Shown one piece after another: positions 1 to 13,138 of a DNA stretch of 64,000 nt. The DNA lies in NCBI GenBank assembly GCA_028023455.1, contig JAQFVV010006636.1:184001-248000 (forward strand), written 5' to 3'. This stretch comes from Epiperipatus broadwayi. Its lineage: Eukaryota; Onychophora; Udeonychophora; Euonychophora; Peripatidae. The notes beneath the pieces are model-generated. The model was not told the origin of the DNA. It ran no database searches and saw nothing but the letters and a program-made list of their open reading frames with translations. The translations under genes were made by a program, and so were the position numbers. Within the stretch, counting starts at the first letter, position 1. Each line of letters starts with the position of its first letter.

Positions 1-557
1 ATGGATGGGTTAAATAACTCAATTGGCTTAATATTCATTCTTTTTGGCAGCTGTGAATCAAGTCAATTATTCATAACTTTATATGTATATAAGGTAAATT
101 ATATATCTAAATTGTAAATAATAAAACACATCTATATCAATGTATCAAATAGGTTATCATTTTAAAAAAAAATAACAAGGGCACTTCAGGGCACTACCAG
201 ACTCATGGTAAAGAATTATTAAAAAGATATTATTTAACAATAAAAATTTCAGTGTATGCTCAAGTTGTACACTATGAAATTTCTGATGTATTATGTTCTT
301 AAAATTAACAATGTACTCTTTTTATTTTCTCATTATTTGATTCACTACTACAATGTTAGTTGTTTGAGGAGAACAACCATTGTCCAGAAATTTTCTCATG
401 ATTAAAGAAACAATATAAACTCTGTCATCTAATACATCTGTAGCATGAATTTAGTAAAGAAAATATCAGACAGGTAGTGATTTCTAAAATGTTAATTAGA
501 TTTAGTCTTCATGTTGTAATATTGGAATATAAGTATAATGTATATATTTAATCTAGA
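1..557. other. AT-rich DNA, nothing recognised
   Basis: No open frame of note, no repeat shared with the rest of the window and no RNA gene could be seen. Confidence 0.5.
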
Positions 558-865
558 TGCAATTAAAGAGGATTTGAACCCAGACTTCCAAGCTCCTTAC
601 AGTCATTCACTCCACCCAATACAACTGACACACATGATCATATATATATATGAGAAAGATAAATGCTCTCCAATATAAAGATTTCATGCTGAAACAGCAC
701 TCATCAGTTTGTCCAGATCAACATCGCCCATATATATATAATCAGTTCTCAATTTATATTAAGATAGCAAATGTACACATTTTAATGGGATGGCTTCAAT
801 CCTCTCCACTTTCCAACTCTTCAGCCATCCATATCAATGAAAATGTTCATATTGTAGTAATTTCA
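558..865 (+). repeat. Foldback family A, single arm
   Basis: One arm of the most common repeat in the window. It opens with the family end (an AT-rich AATTA run, then GAGGATTTGAACCCAGACTT), continues with the conserved blocks CACTCATCAG and CAGTTCTCAATTTATATTAAG, and ends near the block CCATCCATATCAATGAAAAT. The matching inverted arm is absent here. The small open frame across it is a by-product of the repeat; the same frame recurs in other copies. Confidence 0.75.
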
Positions 866-3385
866 ACAATCCTGGTTTGTTAACCCCAAGACATTATTTG
901 ATGAAAAAATAAATATTCTGCTCAGGTAAAATGCTGATTAGTTTCTGTGAACTACTCTAGGCAAACATTGTCATATAAGACCAAGATCACATTCTTAGTT
1001 TTATAAAAACATTCTCAAGGCTGATAAAAAGTAAAATAGTTTTCATGCCCATTATCTCCAAATAATTTTCACTAATGAAAGAATCAAATAACCAATTCAC
1101 AAGTCTCCACCAATGCATCAAAAGTAGATAATTTAAATGTATGATAGTCACATTACTTAATAAATAATTTTATCAATAGGTAAAATAACCCAAACTAGAA
1201 TGTAAAGCATTTTTGAAAATTATTTTCAATTTTTTTGTCCACTGAGAAAAAATTCTGAGAAACCAATCTAAAAATCAACTTTATGTTTATGATGCTTTAG
1301 TTTTTGATAAAGTATGGAAAATTATTAGAAGAAAAAAATTGAAAATGGAATAACATTAAATAAGTACACAATCATTTTTACTCACTTTATGAACAATATC
1401 ATCATATTTATCATTTTACAGATAATTGCACATTATATTCTCTTTATAATAAAGATTACAGAGTCATTCTTATATAGTGTTTTCAAACTGATTTTTTTAT
1501 TTAGTTATAAAATACTGAGAAATTTAAATTAGTTCATCAAATTACTACATATATTTTTGTTTGTTTCAAACAATGGTAATATTGAAGTCATTTGGAATTA
1601 CCCACATTAAAAGTTTAAGAAAAAGTTTGTGTGTATTATTAAATAATTTTCTCATTAAGAATAATTTTTTCATTGAGATGTGATAAAGTAAAGTCCTAAA
1701 TAAAAATAGGCATTTGATTATTAATCTACATTTTGAGCCCCAAATACAAATATGGAGTGGAGCCCCAGTAAATAAAAAAGTGAATAATGTTTTTCTTTGT
1801 CTCACCCATGAATGTAAAATATATGATTAAATGATTGTTACTTATCACAAAATAATAAATTTGACTTCATTTGATAGATAATTTTGTTTCCTACTGAAAT
1901 AAATTTTAAATGTTCACACTTTGTTTCTATAAATATTAAAAAAATGAGTTTGTAATCAAAACAAAAAGATTACACATCACTATTTCAGAAAGATTATTTC
2001 CAGTTTACAAAATGAACAAAATCTTCATTATTTCTGATTATTTTTAAAAATCTGAATGAATATTTATTTCTCTTATATTTAATGAATTATGTTTTAAAAG
2101 TTTAAATTTTTTGAATATTTGTTGCAAAATTGTGATATTTTTATACTCATAAATATAAGTAGATTGCTTACATAGAAGCTAAACTTCTAAATAGATTCAG
2201 GCCATATTCACATTAGCTGCTAATATAACATTATATTTTTGAAAATAAAGTATTGCCAATCAAAATAAGTTATTAATAATTTATATTTATTGATATCTAA
2301 TAAATATGGTGTAAATTATTGTAAAAAAAATATCTAAAACCATAATAAATTTGCAAATAAACATGTTTTTGGTCATTGGAACTATTTTTTTAAAACATTG
2401 TTATAAAATGCCAAACATTTTACAGTTTTGCCTTGGAACAATGGATGAACATGTCATGGTGGGGTTTACTTTCTTTTGATTGATGAATTTTTTTGATTTT
2501 CCTGCCATCTATTGTAATTTTTAGAACAAAATTTTTATGTAATAAAATGAACAGAAAAATACACATTTTACCATAATACTTGCAAAAAAATTCACCAGGG
2601 GGTGAATTGCTAAAAACCCCAAATATATTTTTACAAAAATTAGGATGGGTTAATACATGAAAGAAACATATACAACATTTATTCATATCTAAATAGTAAT
2701 ACTTTACTTATAACATATTAATATTAATATAAAAGGAAAACAAAATTAATATAACTTTATTTTTGTTGCTTAAATTTCAGCAATCTCTTAATCTCATTTA
2801 AATTTAAATCTTCACATAATTCATTTTATTATGGAATGCAACATTAGGTTGGATAGTCCTTCTTGTGCCATTGCAGATCTTAAATATTTTTTTTTTATTA
2901 TTTTAAGTTTTAACAAACTATATTTGGACTCAGCAACGGTTTACGTTCAAACGGTGAAACATTTGGGAATTTAGTGTGCTTCATTAGAAAACTAACTTTA
3001 GCTTTATGTATAAGAACTTGCATCAAATGTCAGTCTCTCAGTCTTTTTATTAATGTGTATGATATATATTGTATTCTTGATTAAAATAAAGCAGCTCAGA
3101 GCAGGACTCCATTAGTCCCCAGGTTCCAGTCATACACCCAGTTGAACGACCTTAAGGATGCTACTATACACAGTTTATATTTGTTTATAATAATAAAGTT
3201 CAATTAAATTTCTATGCAGATTTTGGTCACTGATTTTATTTACCATCTATTTAAAGAATCTTAGACAAGAGAAGTGTGCAGATTTTTATGTACTACATAA
3301 TAAGCTTTAACATTATACTGCCATCACTCTATTGGCTTGTTTAAGTATTGTAGTTGTGGGGATGCATATATAATATTAAAATATT
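866..3385. other. AT-rich DNA, nothing recognised
   Basis: About 2.5 kb of AT-rich sequence with only short, unconvincing open frames. A patch at about 3090-3170 is less AT-rich than its surroundings but matched no other part of the window. Confidence 0.4.
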
Positions 3386-3394
3386 ACACACACA

Positions 3395-3449
<55 letters not shown>

Positions 3450-3450
3450 A
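3386..3450. repeat. (CA)n(TA)n microsatellite
   Basis: A CA dinucleotide run interrupted once by CC, passing directly into a TA run. Confidence 0.95.
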
Positions 3451-4525
3451 TAGCCTTGTAAAAATCCTTTTTTAATATATAATATTATAGACTTTTATGG
3501 AGTGAAATATTAATGTAAACATATTTGAAAAATATCTCCCAAAAATTCTGTATTCAAAAACATGCTAAGTCTGACAACAATAACATCTAGTTACCCTACC
3601 AACAAGAATGGATTTCACTCCTTCCTCTAACCTATGTTTATTATTTAGAAATCTATTTCAACTAATATTAAGTGTAAAAACAATACTTGATGTATAATAG
3701 ATGTTAACAATGACTAGTTAAGTTCAACTTAAAGTCGGTCTCCATGGCAAAACCATTAAGTAATCCTTTTTAACAATCTTCTGAAAGATCAAATTTTTTG
3801 TTTATGTTTGTAGTAAGTTGTGCACAAATAAAAACACAGATATCTTCAAATATAGTATCTAAATAACTAGATATTTTGTTTCTAGGTGTTGTACTTTATT
3901 TATATACAGTATTGAAAATTAACCTCATCCTGAAAGAGTTTCTATATTATTCATGCCTTAGAAGTATTCAATGTTACAAGTTATTGCAGGATTGGATCTC
4001 TACAAGATTATTATCAATAAATACTTACTGATTTTACAATAAAAATATCAATTTAAGTTGAATCTAAATAGGTATTGTTATCAATTTCTATAAATAGAAT
4101 ACCATTTTTGTAATTAGCATTATTTAAAATGGCTTTTTATATAACAATTTAAGTCATAGGTAGACACATAAAAATATCAATTACAGTTAACTTTACTTCA
4201 AATATGTGTATATATAATAAACAAAACTTCTGAAATAAACTCTAAATTATATAAAATGTCATTATGTAAAAATTAAAAATAACTACACCCAGCTCACAGC
4301 ATGACCACTATCCTGAATAATATTTCACGGTTAACATTTAAATGCTACTCAGGACGGCAATCATACTATAAACTGGTTATAGCTATTATTTATTTTTTAT
4401 GTAATAGTATTTTATATATTATAGAATTTATTCCAAAGATTTTTATTTATTATGTAAGTTTTTATCTGATTATATTGTCTTAGTGTTGACTGTTTTTCAT
4501 GATTATATATGTCATTAAAAACTAA

Positions 4526-4653
4526 TCAATACTAATAAAGGAGGTTACCTTGACAACAGCTTGAAATTGTTGCTTGTTATAGATATTGGGATTGTCTAAG
4601 TATTGACTGATTTTTGATGATTACTTACAAACTCATTTAGCCTTGAGCATTAT
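4526..4653 (+). repeat. Repeat J, copy 1
   Basis: About 130 bp shared with 8626-8785. Common blocks include ATTGGGATTGTCTAAGTATT and GATGATTACTTACAAACTCA, and both end in TTATTACAC. Class unknown. This copy is followed by a CA/TA microsatellite. Confidence 0.7.
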
Positions 4654-4654
4654 T

Positions 4655-4689
<35 letters not shown>

Positions 4690-4696
4690 CACACAA
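4654..4696. repeat. (CA)n(TA)n microsatellite
   Basis: CA run passing into a TA run and back to CA, at the 3' edge of repeat J and just before the RTE LINE. Confidence 0.95.
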
Positions 4697-4805
4697 CTTT
4701 TTATTTAGGTACTTACTATTGCATATCACTTTCAAGTAAAAGAAGAAAGCGAGAACTGAAATAAAAACTGTCTTATATTAAATGAGATATTATTGGACTT
4801 TGTGA

Positions 4806-5249
4806 ATTAGAAGAAAAGCTGAAGAGATAATTGATTTTAAAAATGGGAATGTACTCTATTACAAAGACACAAATATTGGAAATACAAGTGAAGTAGGATT
4901 CATTATAAATAAAAAGTGGAAGAACAATATTGAGGAGATTGATAGTGTATTAGACAGAGTGGCAAGATTAATTATTCAATTTCATAGCAGATACCAAATG
5001 CAGATAATTCAGGTTTATGCCCCAACAAGTTCTCATAGTGATGAAGTACTAGATGATTGTTATGTGGATGTACAAAAGATTTTTGATCAGAGTAAACAAC
5101 ATTTTAAAATTGTTATGGGAGACTTTAATGCTAGAATTGGTAAACAAATGAAAGATGAAAGTGCTGTAGGTAAATTTGGTTATGGTAATAGAAATGACAA
5201 AGGACATAGACTTATGGAGTTTTCAGAAAAAGAAAACTTTATATTATGA
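4806..5249 (+). pseudogene. APE endonuclease domain of the RTE LINE
   Basis: An open stretch of 147 codons plus stop, with no upstream ATG that fits, so it is a fragment of a longer polyprotein. It shows the family landmarks: VYAPTS around the middle, then VMGDFNARIG, where the Asp and Asn are catalytic or metal-binding in APE-type endonucleases, then KFGYGNRNDKGHRL. In a live element this domain nicks the target DNA to prime reverse transcription. The frame stops before the final SDH segment, and what follows is out of frame. A related but more decayed copy of this domain lies inverted at 11300-11760. Confidence 0.85.
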
Positions 5250-5934
5250 ATTCTTTTTTGAGAAAAATGTTAAAAGGAAATGGACATGGAAGCATCCAAA
5301 TGAAGATAAAGCAGAATTGGATTAGAGATTGACTAACAGAAAATACATGTTTCAAGATTGTAATGCCCTTAATAAATTCAACATAGGAAGTGATCATCTA
5401 TAAGCTGTAAGATACATGTTAATGCAAAACTAGACAAAAATTATTTAAAAAAACAATACTTACAGTTGATATTCTGAATCTTCAGAAACATTCTAATAAA
5501 TTTAAATTAGAACTTACAAATCGGTTTCAAATATTAGTAGATTTTGAAAATGATTCAGATTTAAATGAAATTAATATGAAAATAACTGATACACTTTTAA
5601 AAACTGCAACAAAGATAGTTGATAGAAAAAAGCAGCAATTGACCAATAAAATTTCTACCGAGACTAGAGAATTTATGAAGAAAAGATGAAATATGAAGAT
5701 ATATAAAAATGTTACATTAAGAAAAATTGAATATCTTGAATTTTGTAAAATAGTGTGAAAAAGAGTTGATAATCATATAAGTATAATTGTGAACTACAAG
5801 GAAACCTGTAGAATAGAATAAAAGTCTCAAGAGTATAAAACAACATTTTGGTATTAGTAGGAAACTTACATGTGCAATAAAAAAAAAATGGAACTATTAC
5901 TAAAAAGAGAGATGACAACATGAAATAGGTAGAA

Positions 5935-6900
5935 GTGTTCTATCAAGAATTATACAGTAACAAACAACAAGTACCTCCTACATCTGTTTTATCTTCTGGA
6001 TTTCCCAGGATTTTAAATGAAGATGTGAGACATGTAATTAAATTTATGAAGAAAGGAAAGGCTCCAGGTAATGATGGAATTATAATTGATATATTAAAAG
6101 AAGCAGGTGAAGAAATAGAAACAATTTTAGCAAAGTTATGTACAAAATATCTAAATGTTAAAGATGTACCATATGACTGAAAGAATGCAGTATTAATATT
6201 AATATTTTAAAATGGTGATAAAGAAGATGTTAGAAATTACAGACCTATAAGCCTTTTATCAGTTTTATACAAAAATTTTATCAAGATAATTACAACTTGT
6301 CTACAGAGAACATTGGATTTCCACCAACCAAGAGAACAAGCTGGATTTAAAAGTGGTTTTAGTACAGTAGATCATATCCAGGTATTGAGAGAATTTATAG
6401 AAAGGACAAATGAATATGGAATGCCATTATGATTTGGATTTGTAGATTATAAAAAGGCATTTGATTCTATAAATATTTCTTCAGTGATTAAAACATTGGA
6501 TCATCAAGGTATAGATCCAGGATATTGTCATATTATGAAGAATATTTATCAAAACAACAGAAACAATTAGATTAAATAATGATACTAGAAAGGTTAAGAC
6601 AGGGTGACTCCATATCTCCAACACCTTTTACAGAATTGCTGCTGCAAAGTATTTTATGAATTAAAATGGGAATCTAAAGGAGTAAAAGTAAATGGAAATT
6701 ATTTAAGTTATTAAGATTTAGCAGATGTAGTAGTTTTTGCAAATAATACTTCAGAACTTCAGGAAATGCTGCAAGAGGTATTAGATGAAAGTAAGAAAGT
6801 AGGACTAACGGTAAATGTTAAAAAGACTATAGTAATGTTCAATGGATTTTCTCAAAAGATGAAAATAAGGATTGATAAAGATGAGTTAGAAGAAGTTAAC
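5935..6900 (+). pseudogene. Reverse transcriptase domain of the RTE LINE
   Basis: The first part is open (5935-6180) and carries KKGKAPGNDGI, the usual start of the fingers region. It runs on after a stop with NYRPISLLS, then AGFKSGFSTVDHIQ, then VDYKKAFDSI with the first catalytic Asp region. Near 6720 the catalytic FADD box is damaged: only an LADVVVFA-like remnant is left and the frame changes. The enzyme would copy element RNA at the nicked target. With in-frame stops at 6178-6180 and beyond and a broken active site, it cannot work. Confidence 0.85.
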
Positions 6901-6950
6901 AACTAAAAATACCTTGGTCATATTATTACTAGGTGGCAGCATAATGGGAG

Positions 6951-7229
6951 ATGTTAATCATAGAATTAAACTTGTTTGGAGTGTTTTTATTAGAAATAGT
7001 ATTAAAAGGAAATATGCCTATGTGTTTGAAAAGGAAGGTTTTTAATAACTGTGTTTCACCAGTTCTTACTTATGGATCTGAGACTTGGACACTTAATACA
7101 ATGGCAATACAGAGACTTCAGACCAATCAAAAAAGTAAGGAGGGATGCATGTTAAGAATAAAAAGAAGCGATCAAAAATGCAATACATGGATAAGAGAAC
7201 AAATAAGTGTTACTCACATCATTGAATAA
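6951..7229 (+). pseudogene. C-terminal segment of the RTE LINE
   Basis: An open stretch of 92 codons with MCLKRKVFNNCVSPVLTYG followed by SETWTL, the hallmark of the region just after the RT in RTE-like elements. The first 25 or so residues read in a different frame from the family pattern, so a frameshift lies near 7010. The same segment recurs as a fragment on the minus strand at 34000-34285. Confidence 0.8.
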
Positions 7230-7490
7230 ATTAAAAGTCTGAAGTGAAATTGTGCTGGACATATTACTAGAAGAAATGATAATAGATAGACAATTGAAAG
7301 CTTAAACTGGATTCCAAGAGATTGTAAAAAACACCAGAAAGAAACCACATGTGAGTTGGATTAATAAAATAAGAAAGTGTGCAGAGATGAAATGGAATAG
7401 AGAGGCTAGAGATTGGAGAATATGGATTGAACTTACAGAGACCTTCATCCTGTCATGAACTGATAATGGTTGATAATGATGATGATGATG

Positions 7491-7492
7491 AC

Positions 7493-7530
<38 letters not shown>

Positions 7531-7532
7531 AT
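7491..7532. repeat. (TA)n(TG)n microsatellite at LINE 3' end
   Basis: TA run passing into TG, directly after the GATGATGATG tail of the RTE element. It probably grew from the tail. Confidence 0.95.
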
Positions 7533-7540
7533 GCATACTA

Positions 7541-8625
7541 TAAAAAATTAGGGGTAATCATAAAGGGAAAAGAGGAGAAATAAAAAACCATAATCTGGGT
7601 TCCAAATAGAAGATGTAATAGATAGATTGAATACTTTAGAATGAAAGGATTCAGTATAAAGAGGATTAAATATAAAAAAATAAAATAACCAACAAGAAAA
7701 AAATTATTATAAATGCTTTAAAGAGTAAAAAAAAAAAATTCCAAAATGTAAATTGAATTGTTGCAAACATAAAGATGATCATAAGTTTCTCAACACATCA
7801 CTTATAGTAGCAAGCATATATGGGTGTGCATAATTGAATGGCTGGCATAAATAAATCTAGGGCATCAGATAAGATAAAAATATTAAAGATTAAATAAACC
7901 ATTAAATTCAGAGTGTGTATTAATTTTAATACATTAAAATATAATACAAGGTTAAATATTTTCATAAACTTTATATAAAGAAATGTTTTTATTTAATATT
8001 TAAAATGATTTTGAAGTTCACTTGTTTGGCTTATCTGATAAATGTAAAGAAAATCTCGATAAAACTGAAAACGGATTTTTTAAGTTTTACTTCAATCATG
8101 AATATGTGGTTATATAACAGTTAGATAGTTTTAATCAATGGTATTATGTCTAAGTAGAACTTCAAACATATTCTGAACAAAGTATCTCATCAAATCTCAT
8201 TTGAAAAAAAAAGTAAAATACTATATAAATTGTTTGCTGTGAGGGGTTAAAATTTCCATTATGTTTCTATTAAATTGAGAGAGAGCAAACTTCTCAAGCG
8301 CTTGTGACTATTAGTAACCAATCAGATCTTAAGCACTGGGACAGAGAATTTAACAAGAAAAGAGTGGTTCCCACTCTCTTCTTTACTTGTGTTTCTATAT
8401 ATCCAAGCCAGTTCAAAGTACTTATATCTGAGAGCGTGAATCTTAAATATCCTCACACTTAATTGACTGAGTTCAAATTATAAACATACAGCGTGAAATC
8501 TTTCACATACAGCGTGAAATCTTTCGATTTACTATGCAGTAGTTTTTCGATGTTATAACTTTGCAGCAATATATGTAAATAATATTTTTATAAAGCACAG
8601 ACGGTATTGAAAATTATATTGGACC
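7541..8625. other. Mostly unassigned; short tandem at 8487-8524
   Basis: AT-rich up to about 8230. From about 8280 to 8620 the sequence is less AT-rich and includes a perfect tandem pair of about 20 bp containing ACAGCGTGAAATCTTTC. This may be the 5' part of the element whose end is repeat J, but only one copy of it exists here. Confidence 0.4.
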
Positions 8626-8785
8626 ATTAATAAAGGTGGGATTCCATCTTTATTGTTAAAAGAAGGTTGCCTTGCCAACAATTTAAAATTGTTGATTGTT
8701 TTTGATATTGGATTATCTAAGTGTTGACTTGCTTTTAATGATTACTTACAAACCCATTTAGCCTTCAGTATTATTACACTTATTA
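8626..8785 (+). repeat. Repeat J, copy 2
   Basis: Second copy of the repeat at 4526-4653, in the same orientation, again with AAGGTTGCCTTGCCAACA-type and GATTACTTACAAACCCATTT-type blocks. Class unknown. Confidence 0.7.
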
Positions 8786-9864
8786 TTTAAGTAATATTTT
8801 GGGTGCAATTTGAAAATTATAATTGCAGTTTGTAATGTTATAATTTTCTTGCTTGCAGATATTTCGGTAAAGAAATTAATATATATATATATTGTTAATA
8901 ATTCGTTTTCTTTTAAAATTATTTTTTATTTAAGCTAATGAATTTTATATATGAAGTATTCATTATAAAAATTGTGATTTGTAATAAATATTTTTAATGC
9001 ATCTATTTTTTTAATTTTCATAATAAAATTTATTACAATTGTATATTTTTAAAAAAAAATTAAGTGTCCCAAGAGAGAACGAAAAAGAAACTTTTCAAAT
9101 ATCAAATAAAAAAAACAAGAAGAAAGATAGATTAATGTTTCCAGATTATTCAGTACTTAACATTTCAAATATTTTTGATTTTTATTACTTTATAGTTTTT
9201 TGTATACCTCCTTCACACAATTCGTGATGTTGTCCCTCTTTTTAGTAATAATACCAATATTTTTTCTTATTCTTGAAATAATTTCCCTTTTCCTAATCTA
9301 GATACTGTAAGATATTTTAGAGATCTATATTTTTTTCTTGCCAACTAATAGCTATATTCAATTCTCTAAATGTATTAATTTTAAATATTTTCATTTTTTT
9401 TTATGTATTGTCCTATTTTATTTAAAATTTTACTAATGAATTGTTGCTTTTTGTATCATTAATTTTCACGACAGTTTTAATTGAGTATCATTTATTTTAT
9501 CATTAGATTCATTTTTGATACACATTCAAGTCTTTTAATATTTTAAAACGATTTGTAAATTCTATCTTAAATTTCCTGAAGTATTTTGGAAGATTAAATA
9601 TATTAAGAGTTAGGATTATTATTAACTTTTTAATTGTTTTAGTTTCTCTTGTTTGGAATTCACAATTATCAAAACACCCCATTTATTTATAATCATTTTT
9701 TGCATTGAATTATGAAATACATTATAGTTTTGAAATGAATATTTTCTAGTGATCATAATATAATTTAATTCTGCTATACATATATGTTATTGCTTAGAAA
9801 TCCATTTCATTTTAAACTTTGTTTTTATAAATAAAAGTAAATAATAATATACAAATTTTGGAAC
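8786..9864. other. AT-rich DNA, nothing recognised
   Basis: Long poly-T and poly-A tracts and one short TA run near 8880. No coding or repeat signal was recognised. Confidence 0.4.
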
Positions 9865-9870
9865 TAATTA

Positions 9871-11288
9871 CTTAGCAGGGCTTGGTCTCTTGATGGGATT
9901 GTTGCCAGTCAAAAACAATACAATGCAACTTTACCAGGCCGCAATTTTTAAAATACGTGACATTTTTAATCCCTTTAATTTTTTCTACTCCGTCTTTAAT
10001 ATTTCATTTTTAGGGTTTTTTTTTTTTTGCTATATAGCGATTTATTTTTTTGGCTTTAACTTTTGTTTTTTAAATCAATTTTTATTACCTTTTTAAAAAA
10101 AAAATTTTGTCTCTAACTTTTACAAAGTCTTTCTCAATCCACTCCACCTCCCCCCCAAAAAATTAAAATAAGATCAAAACATTTGACTTTTTCAACTTTC
10201 GTTTTCTTTTTTTTTTTTCAAAATATGGTGACTTTTTTTTTTTGGCTTTATTTGTATATTGCTGATATACTAAAACTTTTATTTTTAAAACCAATTTTTA
10301 TTACCTTTTTATAAAAATAAAAACAAACCAAAAATAACTTTTGTCTCAATGAAGACAAAGTATTTTTCAACCCATTCCCCCCAAAAAAATTAAAATAAAA
10401 TCAAAACTTTTGACTTTTTCAACTTTCGTTGTCTTTTTTTTTAAAAAGATGGTGACTATGCGGCATTTTTTTTTTGGCTTTATTTTTATTACGTGCTGTC
10501 TATTTTTCCATTTTTAAAAGCAACTTTTCCTATTAATTACATTTTTTGATCTTTTCAACACACCACCCCAAAAAATTACAATAACATCAAAACTTCAGAC
10601 TTTTACAACTTTCGTTTTCTTTTTTCATGTTTAAAATACGACAATTTTTTTTGACTATATGGCGATTTGTATTATCCAATTTCTATTTTGCTTTTTTTAA
10701 AAAAAAAACTTTTACTATTAATGACATTTTTTGATCCTTTTATTTTTTCCTACTATGTCTTTAATATTTTATTTTTAAGAATCGAATATCTTTGGTTGCA
10801 GGAGCCTGACTGTCATCGATAAGTGGCACAATTTCAGCAACTTTTTATTTGTCTCATATAATTTCTCGCAAAAGCATGAGTTTTCATTTGATCTCTGCCA
10901 AATCATGTTCGGCCCTACCCTTTCTCAATGTTTTGCACATTTGAAGTTGTGTATGGAAAGGTGGGGATGGTGTGACAATTCTTAGTGAGTCAGACTGCAT
11001 GATTTAAGTAGAAATGAAATTACTCTGCTATGGGGATATCAAAACTTGTGGCCACTTGAAATCCAAACACTGTCAGATGATATGGTAGTGACCAGTGAAT
11101 TGTGAAAATTTGCATAAAGTATCATGAAGCACAAAACTAGGCCATAATATTTCTGTGCAATGCCATCAAGCTAAACAGCTAAGATAAACACAACTGCTTT
11201 CTTAGCCATAAGTGTAGGCTGCGTTAAACGGCATTTGTAGCTGTTTTGGACAGACAACAATGCCAACAGTCAGCCAAGCCCAGCTAAG
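9871..11288. mobile_element. Non-autonomous DNA transposon with ~36-bp TIRs
   Basis: The ends are inverted copies: the left end begins CTTAGCAGGGCTTGG, and the right end read inwards begins CTTAGCTGGGCTTGG. About 26 of 36 terminal bases agree by eye. Each end is flanked by TAATTA, which is palindromic, so the target duplication could be this hexamer or shorter. The 1.4-kb interior has no transposase. Its left half holds 3 to 4 degenerate tandem units of about 190-235 bp (near 10010-10780). The superfamily is not recognised. Confidence 0.72.
10010..10780. repeat. Degenerate tandem repeat, units ~190-235 bp
   Basis: The block AAAATTAAAATAAGATCAAA followed by TTTGACTTTTTCAACTTTCG recurs at about 10155, 10388 and 10573. 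Between these blocks lie a poly-T/GGCTTTATTT segment and a TTTTATTACC segment. The units differ in the length of their poly-T tracts. It lies inside the transposon at 9871-11288. Confidence 0.75.
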
Positions 11289-11299
11289 TAATTAGTACA

Positions 11300-11765
11300 C
11301 ATTTTTTATATTAATTAAAATCCACAAGTTTATTTTCTCTTTCATTTCTTTCTCAATATTCAAACTTACATCACATTAAATAATTTATCTATTGTAGCAT
11401 TAAAATCTCCTGTGACCATTTTAAAACATTGCTTGGACTAATCAAAAAGATTATTTATAACTAAATAAAAATCATATATTTTGTCATCTAAATCAAAATC
11501 CATTTGCCCCCAAATCTGAATTAATTTCATTTTATATCTTTTATTAACTCATCATACCATTTTATCTGATATATTAAAAATTTCAACAATATTACTTTTT
11601 TTTATTTATAATAAATTTCACTCTATTTCTGCCTACCTATTTGTATTTCATCGTAAAACATGTGTTCACTTTTCAAATCATTTGTTCTTTGACATTTTCA
11701 TTTAACTCAATATTGTTTAATAATGTCCCATTTATATAAACTTCCTTGCTTGAAAAAATTCTAAG
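11300..11765 (-). pseudogene. RTE endonuclease fragment
   Basis: Read on the minus strand, frames with stops resemble the endonuclease of the plus-strand LINE at 4806-5249: an INKKKSNIVEI-like block, a YKMKLIQIWG-like block, then MVTGDFNATI at about 11393-11412. The order and spacing match that copy, so this is the same or a close LINE family, cut down to part of one domain. It begins within a few bases of the right TIR of the neighbouring DNA transposon. No RT domain follows. Confidence 0.7.
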
Positions 11766-12301
11766 GTTGTAGGTATTTAAATAGAAAATTATTATTCAAT
11801 GACAGTCTACATCCATATCATGATATTATTAGTATTCTCTGCCTTTGGATATTAACAGCTGCTTAGGTTAATTATTTTATAGTATATATGTAGTAAAATC
11901 ATTATCTCCTTATGATAGATAAATCAAGCAATACTACTGTAAAATAAACACAAGGTCTGATTAAAGCAGTCTCGGTAAAGAAATAACTTCTTATCTATAT
12001 GCTGTGAAAATGTTACATATTTAGAAATTCAGTCTAATGAAAGAAAAAGCATAAAGTAAATTAGGTCAGATCTTAATATCTTATAAATGAAAATATTTCA
12101 TATTATGTATCCAAAGCAAGATTTACCAATAATCATTTTAAGCTTTGAAAAACTCTCAAACACACCTATGTAAGAAAGAAATTAATTGCATAATGCCACT
12201 GAATTATCTATCATTAAGAGGTAGTGATTTTCCTATATTCCAATTTCAACTAGAGTTGTGCAATTGATTTATTTCATATATATATATATAAATTACTATT
12301 T

Positions 12302-13138
12302 TTGGGACTAAACCGTGATGAAACCTTTTCAATATCAGTTTACAGGAAATCCACCTATACAAACAGATATCTTAATTTTAATTCTCATCATTACCCTGCT
12401 CAAATATTTTCTGTAGTAAAAAATCTTTTGACTAGAGTTTATAGTTTCTCTGATAAGAATCATCTTGCTCAAGAAATAGAACTTACAAAAAATTTTCTAT
12501 TTTCTAATGATTATAATAGAAACACCATATGTAAGGCTTTACATAGCATTGAAGCTAAAGGGAAAAAAGAGGACAGAATTGACAATTCATCTTATAATAG
12601 AGTGATTTTGGCTTATATTGAAGGAGTTACTGATAAGATCAGTAGAAGACTCTAATTTTAATATAAAGACAACTTTTTCTACTGGCAAGAATATTGATGA
12701 TTTTTTTACACAAACATAAAGACTGAGTAAAGACCAGGGAGTTTATGAAATTCCATGTTTGCAGTGCCCAAGAAGCTATGTAGGCCAGTCTAGTAGATGA
12801 ATAAATGTCAGAAGTAAGGAACATATAAATGCTTTTAATAAGAAAAATAAGACATCAGTTTTTACTTCCCATTTTTAGAAATTGGTCACAAAACTGATTT
12901 TGACAATGCAAAAATACTTGCTAATTTGGAAAGGTATGATTTAAGAACCACAAGAGAGTCAATTGAAATATTAAAGATATCTATTGGTTTAAATAGGTCT
13001 GATGAAGCACAATGTATTCAAACTATGTGGAAACCTCTCATTTTATCTCTGTCTTCTAATATTAACTTAAAATTAATAGGTGAAAAAACTGAGAATTGCA
13101 TATATAAAGGACATATTTTGCAGGTTCATCCATGTTAA
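12302..13138 (+). pseudogene. Penelope-like element: RT tail plus GIY-YIG
   Basis: An open frame at 12302-12655 carries the end of a PLE reverse transcriptase, with VYRKSTYTNRYLNFNSHH as the diagnostic block. About 150 bases later, in another frame, comes YEIPCLQCPRSYVGQSSR. This is the start of the GIY-YIG endonuclease, with a Cys pair and the YVG and Arg residues typical of PLEs. A further shift leads to an open tail at 12926-13138 (RYDLRTTRESIEI), after EIGHKTDFDNAKI just upstream. Two frameshifts and internal stops make it inactive. The N-terminal RT with its catalytic YADD is missing, so the copy is 5'-truncated. Confidence 0.85.

Larger units (their letters stand above)
4745..7492 (+). 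mobile_element. RTE-type non-LTR retrotransposon, decayed
   Basis: The most complete LINE in the window. In order it holds an APE-type endonuclease (about 4806-5249), a poorly conserved linker, a reverse transcriptase (about 5935-6900) and a C-terminal segment (about 6951-7450). It ends in a GATGATGATGATGA tract, as RTE-type elements often do. No single frame covers it: there are many stops and frameshifts, so it is dead. There is no ORF1, and the 5' end looks truncated. Its 3' end recurs inverted at 45958-46120 and at the right edge of the window. The clade call rests on motif pattern, such as YKKAFDSI and TYGSETWTL, and was not tested by phylogeny. Confidence 0.88.
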
